39,886 bases of DNA from an uncultured Flavobacterium sp. (GTDB lineage Bacteria > Bacteroidota > Bacteroidia > Flavobacteriales > Flavobacteriaceae), in assembly GCF_946479975.1 (NCBI RefSeq), contig NZ_CAMLIX010000016.1, forward strand, positions 1-39,886, written 5' to 3'. Below, piece by piece: positions 8,430 through 16,859 of this stretch (positions are counted from its first letter, which is position 1; the number at the start of each line of letters is the position of its first letter). The notes under the pieces were generated by a model. It was not told the origin of the DNA. It ran no database searches and saw only the letters and a list, made by a program, of their open reading frames with translations. A program made the translations under genes and the position numbers.

Positions 8430-10139
8430 TCACTTCCACTCAGGAATATCATTTCCTGTTGCGTTTTCCTTTATTTGTTCAAATTCCTCTTTACTTAAGT
8501 AATGCTTAATTGGGTGATATTCTTTTAAAAATCCTCGGCTGTTTCTGCCTATTAGACTTTTGTCAAACTCAGTTCCGCTCCAGGTAGATTTAGCCCATGG
8601 CAGATTTATTTCGTTTGGTGAGAAATCAAAATTCCATTCAGGGAATACAGAAATCCATCGGAGTGTGATCGACTGTGTAGAAGTTTTTCCCCAATTGACC
8701 CACGTTATGCCATTCTCGGCAGTAGCATTTTTAGGACGATCCTCTTTTCTTGAATAGACTATGATATATTCCCTATTCCTATTTAGTATTAGCTCATCAT
8801 CCATTACCGAAGTATTTTCCAGGCCTTTGACACTTGAAAAAGGAAATTCTGCATCGTAAGTCGTAATACTCCAATACCTGCATTGAGCTGGTCTAAAAAT
8901 ACGTTCTCCTGATCTGGTATCTGGAAATGTCGGTAATTTGCCTGTCAGTACAAATACTTTTCCTTTTTTTATTGAAATGCCTGTAGTCAGATATCCCGTA
9001 TAATTGCTTCCAGTCGCGTGAGGCTCATAATTTGCGGGAGCCGGCTGTTTCTCCCCTCTTCCGTTTACTCCTAAATCCAACATTCTAATATACTCTTTAT
9101 CTTTTGGAGTTTCTTTGTATAAAGCGCGGGAAAGCCCTGTTGAGATTTGAAGAAATATGCCAAACTGCTTGTCCCAGCCAATTTCAGGACCATTGTATTT
9201 TGCAGGATCACTATTGCCTTTGTCCCTGTTAGCCATTGTGGTTTCTGAGGCTTTTTTGAATTCATCCAAGTCTGCAATTATAAAAAATTTCTCCCCTGTT
9301 TTCAGTTGGAAGTATAATTTTGGCAACTGCACCCCAGCCATAGCATCTTTATTTTTATCTATGCCATAATATCTTATCCATACATCTCCAAAATCGAAAT
9401 AACCGCGATTATGTCCGCTCTTTTTATCAATTCCCCAAGGCCCTTGAAACTGGATACCGCTGGCATATAATTTTTCGCCATTGCTTCTGTAGGGAAATTT
9501 ATGAGAAGGATTTAATTTGGTAGAATTTCCTAAAGCCATTTCAAAAGTTACCGAATATTTTCTTTTATCAGACAATCGATTCGCATTAGGCAGAAATGGA
9601 TTTACACTACCGTCTTGCGGTTTAATATCCGAATCCACGATTCCTATTTCTCCTTTGCCCGACCACTTGTCATAACGATATTCTGAAGGATCAAAACTCG
9701 ATGATGCCTGTATGCTGAAAAATCGGCAATAAGGATATTCTCCTTCAATGTGCAATTCGGAGCCAAAAGGGGCATATATTATCGGAGCCAATAAGTAAGA
9801 ACAATTCGGATCGGGAAAACTGCCGTACAAAGATTCAAAATTTATTTTGTGAGCAGGTCTGAAAACCCATTCATCTTCAGTTCGTATATCTTCATATTTT
9901 ACCAGCCGAATATTTTTATATCTTGTATAGTCATATCCTTTTGGCAACAAATTCTCTGGCAAAATACTGGAACATTTTCCTTGATGCCATTCCTTAATGT
10001 ACTGTTCTAATTTATTAGATAAATCGATGGCTTCCTTATTTATTTCCTCATTTTCAAAATAAGGATATTTTGGCGCTTTGGGAAGACAGCTAATGAATGC
10101 TGTGCAAAATAAAAAGAGTATTACTTTCAGTTTTTTCAT
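8430..10139 (-). CDS. Lipoprotein of unknown function, 569 aa
   Basis: The N-terminus is a lipoprotein signal (lipobox 'AFISC', Cys18). The residues after Cys (LPKAPKYP) are not acidic, so retention on the periplasmic side is more likely than surface export. The body has no domain I can name with confidence. The C-terminal third holds conserved-looking segments: 'VFVLTGKLPTFPDTRSGE', 'QCRYWSITTYDA', 'EYIIVYSRKEDRPKNAT' and 'GITWVNWG'. These resemble uncharacterised proteins of other bacteria in which a 'RYWS' and an 'RP.NA' block also occur. It is read in the same direction as the cyanophycin genes but separated from them by 174 bases, so probably its own transcript. No catalytic site can be pointed to. 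Confidence 0.7.
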   Translation of the reverse strand: MKKLKVILFLFCTAFISCLPKAPKYPYFENEEINKEAIDLSNKLEQYIKEWHQGKCSSILPENLLPKGYDYTRYKNIRLVKYEDIRTEDEWVFRPAHKINFESLYGSFPDPNCSYLLAPIIYAPFGSELHIEGEYPYCRFFSIQASSSFDPSEYRYDKWSGKGEIGIVDSDIKPQDGSVNPFLPNANRLSDKRKYSVTFEMALGNSTKLNPSHKFPYRSNGEKLYASGIQFQGPWGIDKKSGHNRGYFDFGDVWIRYYGIDKNKDAMAGVQLPKLYFQLKTGEKFFIIADLDEFKKASETTMANRDKGNSDPAKYNGPEIGWDKQFGIFLQISTGLSRALYKETPKDKEYIRMLDLGVNGRGEKQPAPANYEPHATGSNYTGYLTTGISIKKGKVFVLTGKLPTFPDTRSGERIFRPAQCRYWSITTYDAEFPFSSVKGLENTSVMDDELILNRNREYIIVYSRKEDRPKNATAENGITWVNWGKTSTQSITLRWISVFPEWNFDFSPNEINLPWAKSTWSGTEFDKSLIGRNSRGFLKEYHPIKHYLSKEEFEQIKENATGNDIPEWK

Positions 10140-10313
10140 CTAAATCAGGCTTTATAGGTGAAATCAAAATAAATCTTATTCTATTTTAAACTAAAAAACT
10201 ATAAACAAATATAAATGGATAAAATATATTTGATTATAGTTTTTTTAATATTTTTTGCTCAAAACTTGAGACTATTTAGCAGGTCTTTAATGCTATTTGA
10301 CGAAGCAATCGAT

Positions 10314-11174
10314 TTAATCAACAGACAGCAACAGACCTCTAAGCCCCATATCAACCGGTATTTCGCCAGCTGTTGGTTCGTATTTTCCGTCTTTGTTTAC
10401 CTCGTTCCATTCAAAACTGTTGTTTATTGAAAAGGAAATTGTAACCGTGATATCTTTTGACTCATTTCCTGTTATGGCCAGAGCTTTGTCAAATTTACCT
10501 GTTAATACGCACGAACCTTGAGGAATAGGTGAACTTTGGAACAACGGATTTGGAACTGTTATAGCCCCTTTAGGCGCTTGCCCTTGTACCACGTTGCCTA
10601 AAGCCTCAAAGCCCCAGTATCCTTGAAGCTTATTCGCTTGAACAGTCACTTTCTTGCCATTGATTGTATAATTGTCGATATAAGTATTATATCCTAAAAA
10701 ACTTGTAAGTGTTGCATCGTTCTCTGTAGCATTGTAAAGCATTTTTACTTTTCCGTTTTGATAAGCCACAGATATGCGAAGCCATTCATAATTTCCGTTT
10801 TTAATGTCTTTTAGCGGAATTTTTAAAAACGTTTCGCCATCCTTTACAAAAATTTCCTTGCTGAAATCTATTGCATTATCGCCGCCTTTTTTTGTTTCTT
10901 CTCCTTTATAAACAATGGTGCCTTGACCTAGCAAAGTATTGGCATTAGGTGCTAATTCTAAATAATGCGCACTCATTTCATTTATTGTTGGTGTCTGTGC
11001 CGCATTTCCTTGTGCAATTGAGGATGGTTTTCCCAAGTTGTCTAAACGGACTTGGTTTTTATCAAATTTAAATTTCACGATCAAATTTGCATTTGAAGTT
11101 GTTTCATCTGATGAACTGCAAGAAGCTAAAATAGTTAGCATTACAGCTAATGGCAAAAAAAGTTTTCTTTTCAT
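10314..11174 (-). CDS. Conserved hypothetical lipoprotein, 286 aa
   Basis: Lipoprotein signal with lipobox 'LASC' (Cys19), followed by SSSDE, an acidic stretch of the kind linked to surface export in Bacteroidota. The mature part is probably all beta: 'LIVKFKFDKNQVRLDNLGKP', 'AIDFSKEIFVKDGETFLKIP', 'GNYEWLRISVAYQNGKVK', 'QGYWGFEALGNVVQGQAP' and a C-terminal 'DKDGKYEP'-like loop (NKDGKYEPTAGEIPVDMGLRGL). I recall similar flavobacterial hypothetical proteins but no named family; a distant relation to MbnP-like lipoproteins is possible. It lies 75 bases after ctlX on the same strand, so it may be the last gene of the cyanophycin operon, where a surface binding lipoprotein would fit. That role is a guess. 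Confidence 0.7.
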   Translation of the reverse strand: MKRKLFLPLAVMLTILASCSSSDETTSNANLIVKFKFDKNQVRLDNLGKPSSIAQGNAAQTPTINEMSAHYLELAPNANTLLGQGTIVYKGEETKKGGDNAIDFSKEIFVKDGETFLKIPLKDIKNGNYEWLRISVAYQNGKVKMLYNATENDATLTSFLGYNTYIDNYTINGKKVTVQANKLQGYWGFEALGNVVQGQAPKGAITVPNPLFQSSPIPQGSCVLTGKFDKALAITGNESKDITVTISFSINNSFEWNEVNKDGKYEPTAGEIPVDMGLRGLLLSVD

Positions 11175-11249
11175 ATTTAATTTATTTGGGGTTTAGATGG
11201 AAAAATAATATTTTTTAATTTACAATATAAAATATTGACAAATAACACA

Positions 11250-12230
11250 TTAACTCATTTTCAGCTTAATGTTAATTTTTTGACGAGAAGCATTCCGGTT
11301 CTTTGACAAGAAAACTTCAGCCATCATACAACGGGCACTTCCGCCTCCACAAGCTTCAATTGTATCCAGACTTGAACTCAAAATTTCAGCATGTTCTTCT
11401 AATTGTGCAATTTGTTCTGGAGTAAGACTCTGATGTGCTGATGCACTTATTACAATATATTTTTTATCATTTAATCCTCTAACTTCCAGCATGTTACCCG
11501 AAAAATTATTAACCTGATCTTCTGTAATTAGAATAACTTCCTTCTTGTCATTTTTCAAACTATCAAGAACTATTTTACGCTTGTTTTTATCATCTATACA
11601 ATCGGCACAAATAACTGCGAAAGTTTCTCCAAGACACATCATCACATTGGTATGATAAATCAATTTACGCTCACCATCGACTGTCTGAAAAGCTTCAAAA
11701 ATTACTGGCTCATAATCAAAATCTTTACAAAATTCTCTAAGCAATTCTTCGTTAGCTCGGGGTGATAAAGCACAATACGCTTTTGCATTGGCACGATCCA
11801 AAAGCAGACTTCCGGTTCCTTCTAAAAAATATCCACCATCTTCTACAGAAGTGTAATCCATTATATTAGAAATTTTGAAACCTTTATTTTCTAGAATTTC
11901 CAAAATATCTTCACGACGTTCCTGACGACGATTTTCAGCAAACATTGGATACAACACTACATCACCATGTTCATGAAATGAGACCCAGTTGTTTGGAAAA
12001 ATACTATCCGGAGTATCTGTTTCCAAAGTATCATCTATGACAATGACATCAACTCCTACTGTTCTCAATTTTTCCACAAAGGCATCAAATTCCTGTTGTG
12101 CTTTCGCATTTACTGTACTTGGTGATAGCCCGTCTAATACTTTTTGATAATAATTATTAACTGCGGTCTGTTCGTTCATTCTAAAAGCAACAGGCCGAAT
12201 CATTAGGATTGCATTTGTTGTTTGTTTCAT
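11250..12230 (-). CDS. ctlX: Citrulline hydrolase CtlX (amidinotransferase-fold)
   Basis: A 326-residue protein of the guanidino-group-modifying superfamily, closest to the citrulline utilisation hydrolase CtlX, which converts citrulline to ornithine, carbon dioxide and ammonia. Visible signatures: 'DSIFPNNWVSFHEHGD' (75-90), 'EDGGYFLEGTGSL' (130-142), His193 in 'IYHTNVMM' and the nucleophile Cys301 in 'GGGSARCMMAEVF'. I chose ATG at 12230; the reading frame is open to a GTG at 12254, but those codons lie in a TTTCANN repeat and the family begins 'MKQTTNAILMIRP'. It follows the arginine-deiminase-like gene by 63 bases and would complete arginine to ornithine. Cytoplasmic, no signal peptide. 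The assignment to citrulline rests on family resemblance. Confidence 0.85.
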   Translation of the reverse strand: MKQTTNAILMIRPVAFRMNEQTAVNNYYQKVLDGLSPSTVNAKAQQEFDAFVEKLRTVGVDVIVIDDTLETDTPDSIFPNNWVSFHEHGDVVLYPMFAENRRQERREDILEILENKGFKISNIMDYTSVEDGGYFLEGTGSLLLDRANAKAYCALSPRANEELLREFCKDFDYEPVIFEAFQTVDGERKLIYHTNVMMCLGETFAVICADCIDDKNKRKIVLDSLKNDKKEVILITEDQVNNFSGNMLEVRGLNDKKYIVISASAHQSLTPEQIAQLEEHAEILSSSLDTIEACGGGSARCMMAEVFLSKNRNASRQKINIKLKMS

Positions 12231-12241
12231 TTTTTTGTTTA

Positions 12242-12287
12242 TTTCAGGTTTCACGTTTCAGGTTTCAAGTTCTATAAAACGTGAAAC
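12242..12287. repeat. TTTCANN heptamer repeat with 11-bp inverted repeat
   Basis: Four copies of TTTCA spaced exactly seven bases apart (12242-12269) lie between ctlX and the upstream gene. One arm, GTTTCACGTTT (12248-12258), is the exact complement of AAACGTGAAAC (12277-12287), giving an 11-bp stem with an 18-base loop. No T-run follows on either strand, so it is not a normal terminator. Confidence 0.75.
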
Positions 12288-12293
12288 AATTAT

Positions 12294-13208
12294 CTAATCT
12301 CTAATTAATGGCAAAGTGGAGCATCGCAACAACCCCTCTTGTTTAGCAATTTCGGCATACGGAATTTCTTCAACTACAAATCCGTTTGCTCTCAACCAAT
12401 TGTTTAGTCTTGTAAAATTTTTCTCTGAAACTACTACATTTTTATCGATCGAAAATACATTCGAAAACATATGATACATTTCTTCTCTTTCAATATGAAA
12501 TAAGTTTTCTTTTCCGAAAAGATTTACCAAATACAGATAATCTGCCTCTTCACGAAAACCATTTTTATAAATAATTCCTTTTTTTTCACCAACTGGCTGA
12601 AAACAACAATCCAAATGCAAAGCATTGTCTCTGGCTTCTAATTTAGATTTAACCAAATCAAATTCTTTTACAATTTTATTAGGAAACAGTTCTTTTATGA
12701 AATTAACACCCTCCATATTAGTTCTAGCGGTGATGTAATCTTTATAATCACTTCCTTTATATGTTCCAATAAAAATATGGTCATTCCAAAGCATAACATC
12801 GCCACCTTCAATATGAACTTCTTCTGGAGGGCGAACAACTTTTTCCTCATGGAATTGGTCGATTATATACTGGATAGCATCTAATTCGCGTTCACGATCT
12901 GGCAATATATTCGATTTTACAAATACATCATCAATAACAAAACCGATATCCCTGGAAAAAATCTGATTGTAATTCTCTATTGTTTCCGGACGATACACTT
13001 TTACCCCATATTTTTTAAAAACAGCATTAAAAGCTTCCATCTCAGAAACCATGTCTTTTTCTAACGGATATGTTCCTGCTTTGATATGTTCCAATGACTT
13101 AGGATCATATGCCTCATCTAAGGTTGGTGTTGGTCCATTGTGAACGGATGAACCTAACACTACAGCCCGTAGTCTTGAGGTTTCGTTTTTTATATTTAGT
13201 TTCAACAT
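12294..13208 (-). CDS. Arginine-deiminase-like / DDAH-family hydrolase
   Basis: A 304-residue cytoplasmic protein of the amidinotransferase/dimethylargininase superfamily. The expected catalytic elements are present: 'FSRDIGFVIDD' (84-94), 'HIEGGD' with E134 and D137, His198 in 'ALHLDCCF', and the nucleophile Cys296 in 'GLLRCSTLP'. Superfamily members act on guanidino compounds (arginine to citrulline, dimethylarginine hydrolysis, amidino transfer, or arginine to ornithine). Next to CtlX and downstream of cyanophycin-degrading genes, conversion of arginine to citrulline is the most economical reading; full dihydrolysis to ornithine, as in ArgZ, is an alternative. ATG 13208 (MLKLNIKNETSRLR) is preferred over ATG 13244, whose extra residues (MNYFYHQQYDKF) do not look like the family start. 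Confidence 0.82.
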   Translation of the reverse strand: MLKLNIKNETSRLRAVVLGSSVHNGPTPTLDEAYDPKSLEHIKAGTYPLEKDMVSEMEAFNAVFKKYGVKVYRPETIENYNQIFSRDIGFVIDDVFVKSNILPDRERELDAIQYIIDQFHEEKVVRPPEEVHIEGGDVMLWNDHIFIGTYKGSDYKDYITARTNMEGVNFIKELFPNKIVKEFDLVKSKLEARDNALHLDCCFQPVGEKKGIIYKNGFREEADYLYLVNLFGKENLFHIEREEMYHMFSNVFSIDKNVVVSEKNFTRLNNWLRANGFVVEEIPYAEIAKQEGLLRCSTLPLIRD

Positions 13209-13300
13209 GAATTTATCATATTGTTGATGATAAAAATAATTCATCTTCAGTTTTAGTGACTTTCTTTTTTATGATTAATTAAAATATATTCTCTTCTGCT

Positions 13301-14350
13301 CTACTCTTTCAGTTTGCCACTTTCAACATACCATTTTTTCCATGTACCTCCCGTTCCGTCCTTCCAATTATTCAAATTGAATGTATTGGTTCCTGTGCTG
13401 GTTCCTTTTACTTCATAAACATTAATCGCTACTTTATTGAGATTCCATTCTAATGGAGTATTTGCCTTGCAAACTTCTGGCTTGTTGTCTGGAACATCAA
13501 AATTTGGCATTATAAAGTACGCGACATCTTCCTTGGAAGGATAACTGCCAAAAACTCTTGCTGATCCTTTTTCATCTATACATACCGAGGTGTATTCATC
13601 GCAAGCAATTCCTTTTGCTTGAACTTTATAATCATTTATAATTCGGGCTAAAAAGGTTACATGCCTTCCTTTTCTGTCTGGGTTGTCATAATGCGTATCC
13701 GTAATAACGTTCTCTAGTATTGTGTTATCTAAAAAAGCATCATTTGATACTGCCATTTTAGGATCAAAAGGATTTAAAAGTGCTTCTTGCGAAGTTACCG
13801 TTCCGTTTTGAGCAGAAAAATAAAAACCTCCCTGTATAGCCATACCAGCGCTGGTTCCGCCCACAACTGTCTTTCTTTTGATTGCTTTATTGATTGCTTC
13901 AGAAATTGGACTGTTTCTCCAATACGAAATATATTCCCATTGGTCACCACCAGCAAACCAAATCGCCTCTGCATTATTTATTTTATCCAATATATACTTA
14001 TCAGAATTTGCTTTGGCATTCTTAAAAACTATAGTTTCAACTGAATTAACAGCGATACCTAAGGAAGTATAAAAATAAGAATTATAACCATCAGAACCCG
14101 AAGTCCTTAACACCAAAATATCGCCACCATCAGCCCTTTGCAAAAACCATTTCATGGCCTCATCATTCTCTGTAGCTCCTCCCATCAAGCAAATACCGCC
14201 TATAGGAGTCGTGATTTTATCTAATTTGTTTCCAGTAAAATAAGACTGGTAGTTTTTGACTTCCGGCGTTTGCGGAACTGGTTTTTCTGAGTTGTTTTCA
14301 GATGAGCAAGCGCCTAAAATTAACAGAAAAGTTATTGTTAGTGTTTTCAT
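13301..14350 (-). CDS. Lipoprotein cyanophycinase (peptidase family S51)
   Basis: A 349-residue lipoprotein: signal with lipobox 'LGAC' (Cys15), then SSENNSE, mildly acidic and compatible with surface display. The S51 core (about 45-300) shows 'GGICLMGG' (51-58), 'FAGGDQ' (132-137), the nucleophile Ser167 in 'GGTSAGM' and His220 in 'DTHYDNPDRKGR', matching the Ser/His motifs of cyanophycinases, which release beta-Asp-Arg dipeptides from cyanophycin. It aligns along its whole length with the secreted S51 enzyme at 21864-23645, roughly half of residues identical by eye, but lacks the GEVED and T9SS domains. ATG 14350 is chosen over an upstream TTG (14368) because it starts the signal peptide and lies 11 bases after the transporter stop. 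It may trim fragments at the surface or in the periplasm. Confidence 0.88.
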   Translation of the reverse strand: MKTLTITFLLILGACSSENNSEKPVPQTPEVKNYQSYFTGNKLDKITTPIGGICLMGGATENDEAMKWFLQRADGGDILVLRTSGSDGYNSYFYTSLGIAVNSVETIVFKNAKANSDKYILDKINNAEAIWFAGGDQWEYISYWRNSPISEAINKAIKRKTVVGGTSAGMAIQGGFYFSAQNGTVTSQEALLNPFDPKMAVSNDAFLDNTILENVITDTHYDNPDRKGRHVTFLARIINDYKVQAKGIACDEYTSVCIDEKGSARVFGSYPSKEDVAYFIMPNFDVPDNKPEVCKANTPLEWNLNKVAINVYEVKGTSTGTNTFNLNNWKDGTGGTWKKWYVESGKLKE

Positions 14351-14361
14351 TTTTGTGGGAT

Positions 14362-15750
14362 TTACCAATTAAACAAATACAACGGAGGAAGAATCAACAA
14401 CATCGATGCAATTAAAAAAACCAGCATTCTAGGCAGCATCCATTTGAACCACTTGCTGTATGGTATCTTGGCCAAAGAAAGCGCTCCCATTGTAACACCG
14501 CTTGTTGGAATAATAAGATTAGTAAAGCCGTCGCCTAACTGAAAAGTAAGCACGGCCATTTGCCTGCTTATTTCCGAGGCATCACAAATAGGAATAATAA
14601 TAGGCATCGTCAAAGAAGCTTGACCTGATCCTGAAGGAATAAAGAAGTTTAAAAACGATTGAAAAAAAAAGATGCATATAGCAGATACAGCCGTGGGCGT
14701 GTTTTGCGTTATTGATACAATAGAATTAAGTATGGTATCTATAATTTTGCCTTCCTGAGCAATAATCAAAAGCCCTTTAGCTAGTCCGATTACCAAAGCT
14801 GCAGTCATCATATCTTTGGCTCCCAATACAAAAGCATCTATCGCTTTTGACATAGACATTCTATAAATAATGGAAACAAAAATAGCTAAGGCTAAAAATA
14901 AAGCCGCGATTTCGTTAATGTACCAATCATAATTGCTGACCCCATAAATTAATATGAGAATTGTAGCAAACAGGGCGTATAAGATTACTTTCCTAGCTCC
15001 GTTCAATTCAAAATCCGACACCTCAACATTGCTTTTCTCTTTGTCCTCTGCAATACCATACAATAAACTTCTCTGAGGGTCTTTCTGGATTTTTATTGCA
15101 TAATGCGTAATTACGGCGCAAGCGCATGCTGTCAAAACAAACCACACAAAAATCCTATATTCCATGCCGCTAAAGATTGGGATTTGGGCAATTCCTTGCG
15201 CAATACCAATAGTGAACGGGTTACTGAAGGCTCCTCCAAAACCAACACCAGTGCCCACAATCGGAATAGCGGCGCCAACAATTGCATCATAACCCATCGC
15301 TTTTGCCATGGGCACTGTAATCAAAATAAAAATCAAGATCTCTTCACTCATTCCAAAGGTAGCTCCGGCAAAAGAAAATAATATAATTAAAAAAGGAACA
15401 ATGAGAATTTTATGATTTGGCCTTTTCTGGCTAAACTCGATTACATTAAATAACCCCGCATTTATAGCTCCCGTCATATTTATGATGGAAAAAGCGCCGC
15501 CAACCAAAAAAACAAATGCGATAATTTGCGATGCTGAAATAAAACCCTTTATTGGAGCTTCTAAAAAAGCTTTAATTCCTTGAGGGGATTGTGCAACATG
15601 CTTGTACGATCCCGCAATAATTTTCTCCGTATTGTTTACCGTTGATCTATCAAACTCTCCAGCAGGAATTACCCATGTCAAACCAATAAAAAGAATCGTG
15701 ATTACTAAAATAATCGTGATGGTGTCCGGGAACTTTTGGATTAATTTCAT
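14362..15750 (-). CDS. YfcC/ArcD-type inner-membrane transporter (DcuC superfamily)
   Basis: A 462-residue protein with about twelve hydrophobic segments, opening 'FPDTITIILVITILFIGLTW' and containing 'VGTGVGFGGAFSNPFTIGIA' and 'FFIPSGSGQASLTMPI', signatures of the YfcC group (Pfam DcuC, TCDB basic amino acid antiporter family). Relatives occur beside arginine deiminase genes and are linked to arginine/ornithine exchange or dipeptide and amino-acid uptake. Here it sits between an isoaspartyl dipeptidase gene (64 bases upstream) and a cyanophycinase gene (11 bases downstream). It may import beta-Asp-Arg, or exchange ornithine for arginine; sequence cannot decide. It is the only inner-membrane carrier in the locus. 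Confidence 0.87.
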   Translation of the reverse strand: MKLIQKFPDTITIILVITILFIGLTWVIPAGEFDRSTVNNTEKIIAGSYKHVAQSPQGIKAFLEAPIKGFISASQIIAFVFLVGGAFSIINMTGAINAGLFNVIEFSQKRPNHKILIVPFLIILFSFAGATFGMSEEILIFILITVPMAKAMGYDAIVGAAIPIVGTGVGFGGAFSNPFTIGIAQGIAQIPIFSGMEYRIFVWFVLTACACAVITHYAIKIQKDPQRSLLYGIAEDKEKSNVEVSDFELNGARKVILYALFATILILIYGVSNYDWYINEIAALFLALAIFVSIIYRMSMSKAIDAFVLGAKDMMTAALVIGLAKGLLIIAQEGKIIDTILNSIVSITQNTPTAVSAICIFFFQSFLNFFIPSGSGQASLTMPIIIPICDASEISRQMAVLTFQLGDGFTNLIIPTSGVTMGALSLAKIPYSKWFKWMLPRMLVFLIASMLLILPPLYLFNW

Positions 15751-15814
15751 TTTCTTTAATTTAAATTTTTCTTTTAGAAAAACATTTCTATAATATGATC
15801 ACCTGCTGTATATT

Positions 15815-16765
15815 TTAAAGCTCTTCATCATCCCAAATAAACACTTTTTTTTCCTTCTTTTTTTCACTCACAAAACCGCGATACATTCCTTGAGAATTAT
15901 AAGAAAAATTTATGTTTCCTTTTTTGTCAATTGCTATAAGTCCGCCTTCGCCGCCTAGCTGGGTCAAATGCCCTTTAATGGCTGATTCTGTTGCCATCTC
16001 TAAAGACATTTTCCCAAATTCCATTAGATTTGAAACCATTGAAGCCACTGTGGCCCTGATAAAATATTCTCCAACACCTGTACAGGATACGCCACAAGTC
16101 TTATTGTTGGCATAAGTGCCTGCTCCAATAATGGCAGAGTCACCAATACGACCGTCCAATTTATTAGTCATTCCTCCAGTTGAAGTTGCTGCCGATATAT
16201 TGCCATTTCTATCAATAGCAACAGCTCCAACAGTTCCCATCTTTAAACTGGTGTGGTCAAGAAAAGTTGCTGTTTCAGAAATTTTTTTCGCCTGTAAAAA
16301 TTGCTCTTTTCTAAAATTGGTATCAAAGTAATCGTTTTCCACTAATTCATGATTAGTTTGCTCTGCCAAATTATCAGCAGCTTCTCCAGATATCATTATT
16401 ATATCTTTATTTTCTAATAAGCTTTTAGCAAATAAAACAGGGTTTTTAATTTTCATGCTGTTCGCTACTGCACCGGCCTCTAAGGTAGCACCATCCATTA
16501 TTGACGCTTCCAGCAAATGTTTGCCTTCTCGCGAATAAACAGCTCCTTTTCCTGCATTAAAATGGATGCTATTCTCTAAAGCTACTACTGCAGCAGTAAC
16601 GGCATCAACGGCATTGCCACCTTGTGCTAATATTTCTTCTCCTGCATTCAGCGCAAGAATTAGGTCATCTTTTATTTCTTTTTTATCTGTTTCTGATAGA
16701 TCTTCGGGAGTTAATACACCCGCACCTCCATGTATACAAAGTGCAAATGGCATTTTATTTATCAT
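15815..16765 (-). CDS. iaaA: Isoaspartyl dipeptidase / plant-type asparaginase (Ntn hydrolase)
   Basis: A 316-residue member of the plant-type asparaginase (IaaA, EcAIII) family, which self-cleaves and hydrolyses beta-aspartyl dipeptides. Seen: 'ALCIHGGAG' (8-16), 'GGNAVDAV' (49-56), the cleavage site and nucleophile Thr178 in 'KMGTVGAVAID', 'STGGMTNKLDGRIGDS' (195-210) with Arg206 and Asp209 as substrate contacts, and 'GAGTYA'. There is no signal peptide, so it acts in the cytoplasm. In cyanophycin breakdown this is the second step: beta-Asp-Arg to aspartate and arginine. ATG at 16753 is an alternative start. A stem-loop lies between it and susD. Function is firm at family level; beta-Asp-Arg as substrate comes from context. 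Confidence 0.92.
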   Translation of the reverse strand: MINKMPFALCIHGGAGVLTPEDLSETDKKEIKDDLILALNAGEEILAQGGNAVDAVTAAVVALENSIHFNAGKGAVYSREGKHLLEASIMDGATLEAGAVANSMKIKNPVLFAKSLLENKDIIMISGEAADNLAEQTNHELVENDYFDTNFRKEQFLQAKKISETATFLDHTSLKMGTVGAVAIDRNGNISAATSTGGMTNKLDGRIGDSAIIGAGTYANNKTCGVSCTGVGEYFIRATVASMVSNLMEFGKMSLEMATESAIKGHLTQLGGEGGLIAIDKKGNINFSYNSQGMYRGFVSEKKKEKKVFIWDDEEL

Positions 16766-16799
16766 TTCTTTTTTTCTTTTTTTTTGATTTTAAAGAAGA

Positions 16800-16843
16800 C
16801 TGCTATGCGAAATACTTTTTTGTAAAGAATTCCGCATTAGCAG
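16800..16843 (-). promoter_or_regulatory. Stem-loop between susD and the isoaspartyl dipeptidase gene
   Basis: On the minus strand CTGCTAATGCGGAAT (16843-16829) pairs with ATTTCGCATAGCAG (16813-16800): 14 pairs with one bulged A and one G-U, and a 15-base loop. It lies 17 bases after the susD stop. No clear T-run follows, so it may be an mRNA-stabilising or partial-termination element that sets a susCD excess over downstream genes. Confidence 0.5.
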
Positions 16844-16859
16844 CTTCTCATGGAGATTT

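Noticed and set aside
10215..10430. 71-residue plus-strand ORF with hydrophobic start
   Set aside because: Half of it overlaps the 286-aa lipoprotein gene antisense; no promoter or homology can be supported.
12242..12287. CRISPR-like array
   Set aside because: Repeat unit is seven bases with no spacers; no cas genes in the window.
12248..12287. Intrinsic terminator between the two arginine-hydrolase genes
   Set aside because: The stem has an 18-base loop and no T-run on either strand, and the genes look co-transcribed.
14362..15750. C4-dicarboxylate carrier (DcuC) as the function of the transporter
   Set aside because: The Pfam name suggests it, but the YfcC subgroup and the neighbours point to basic amino acids or dipeptides.
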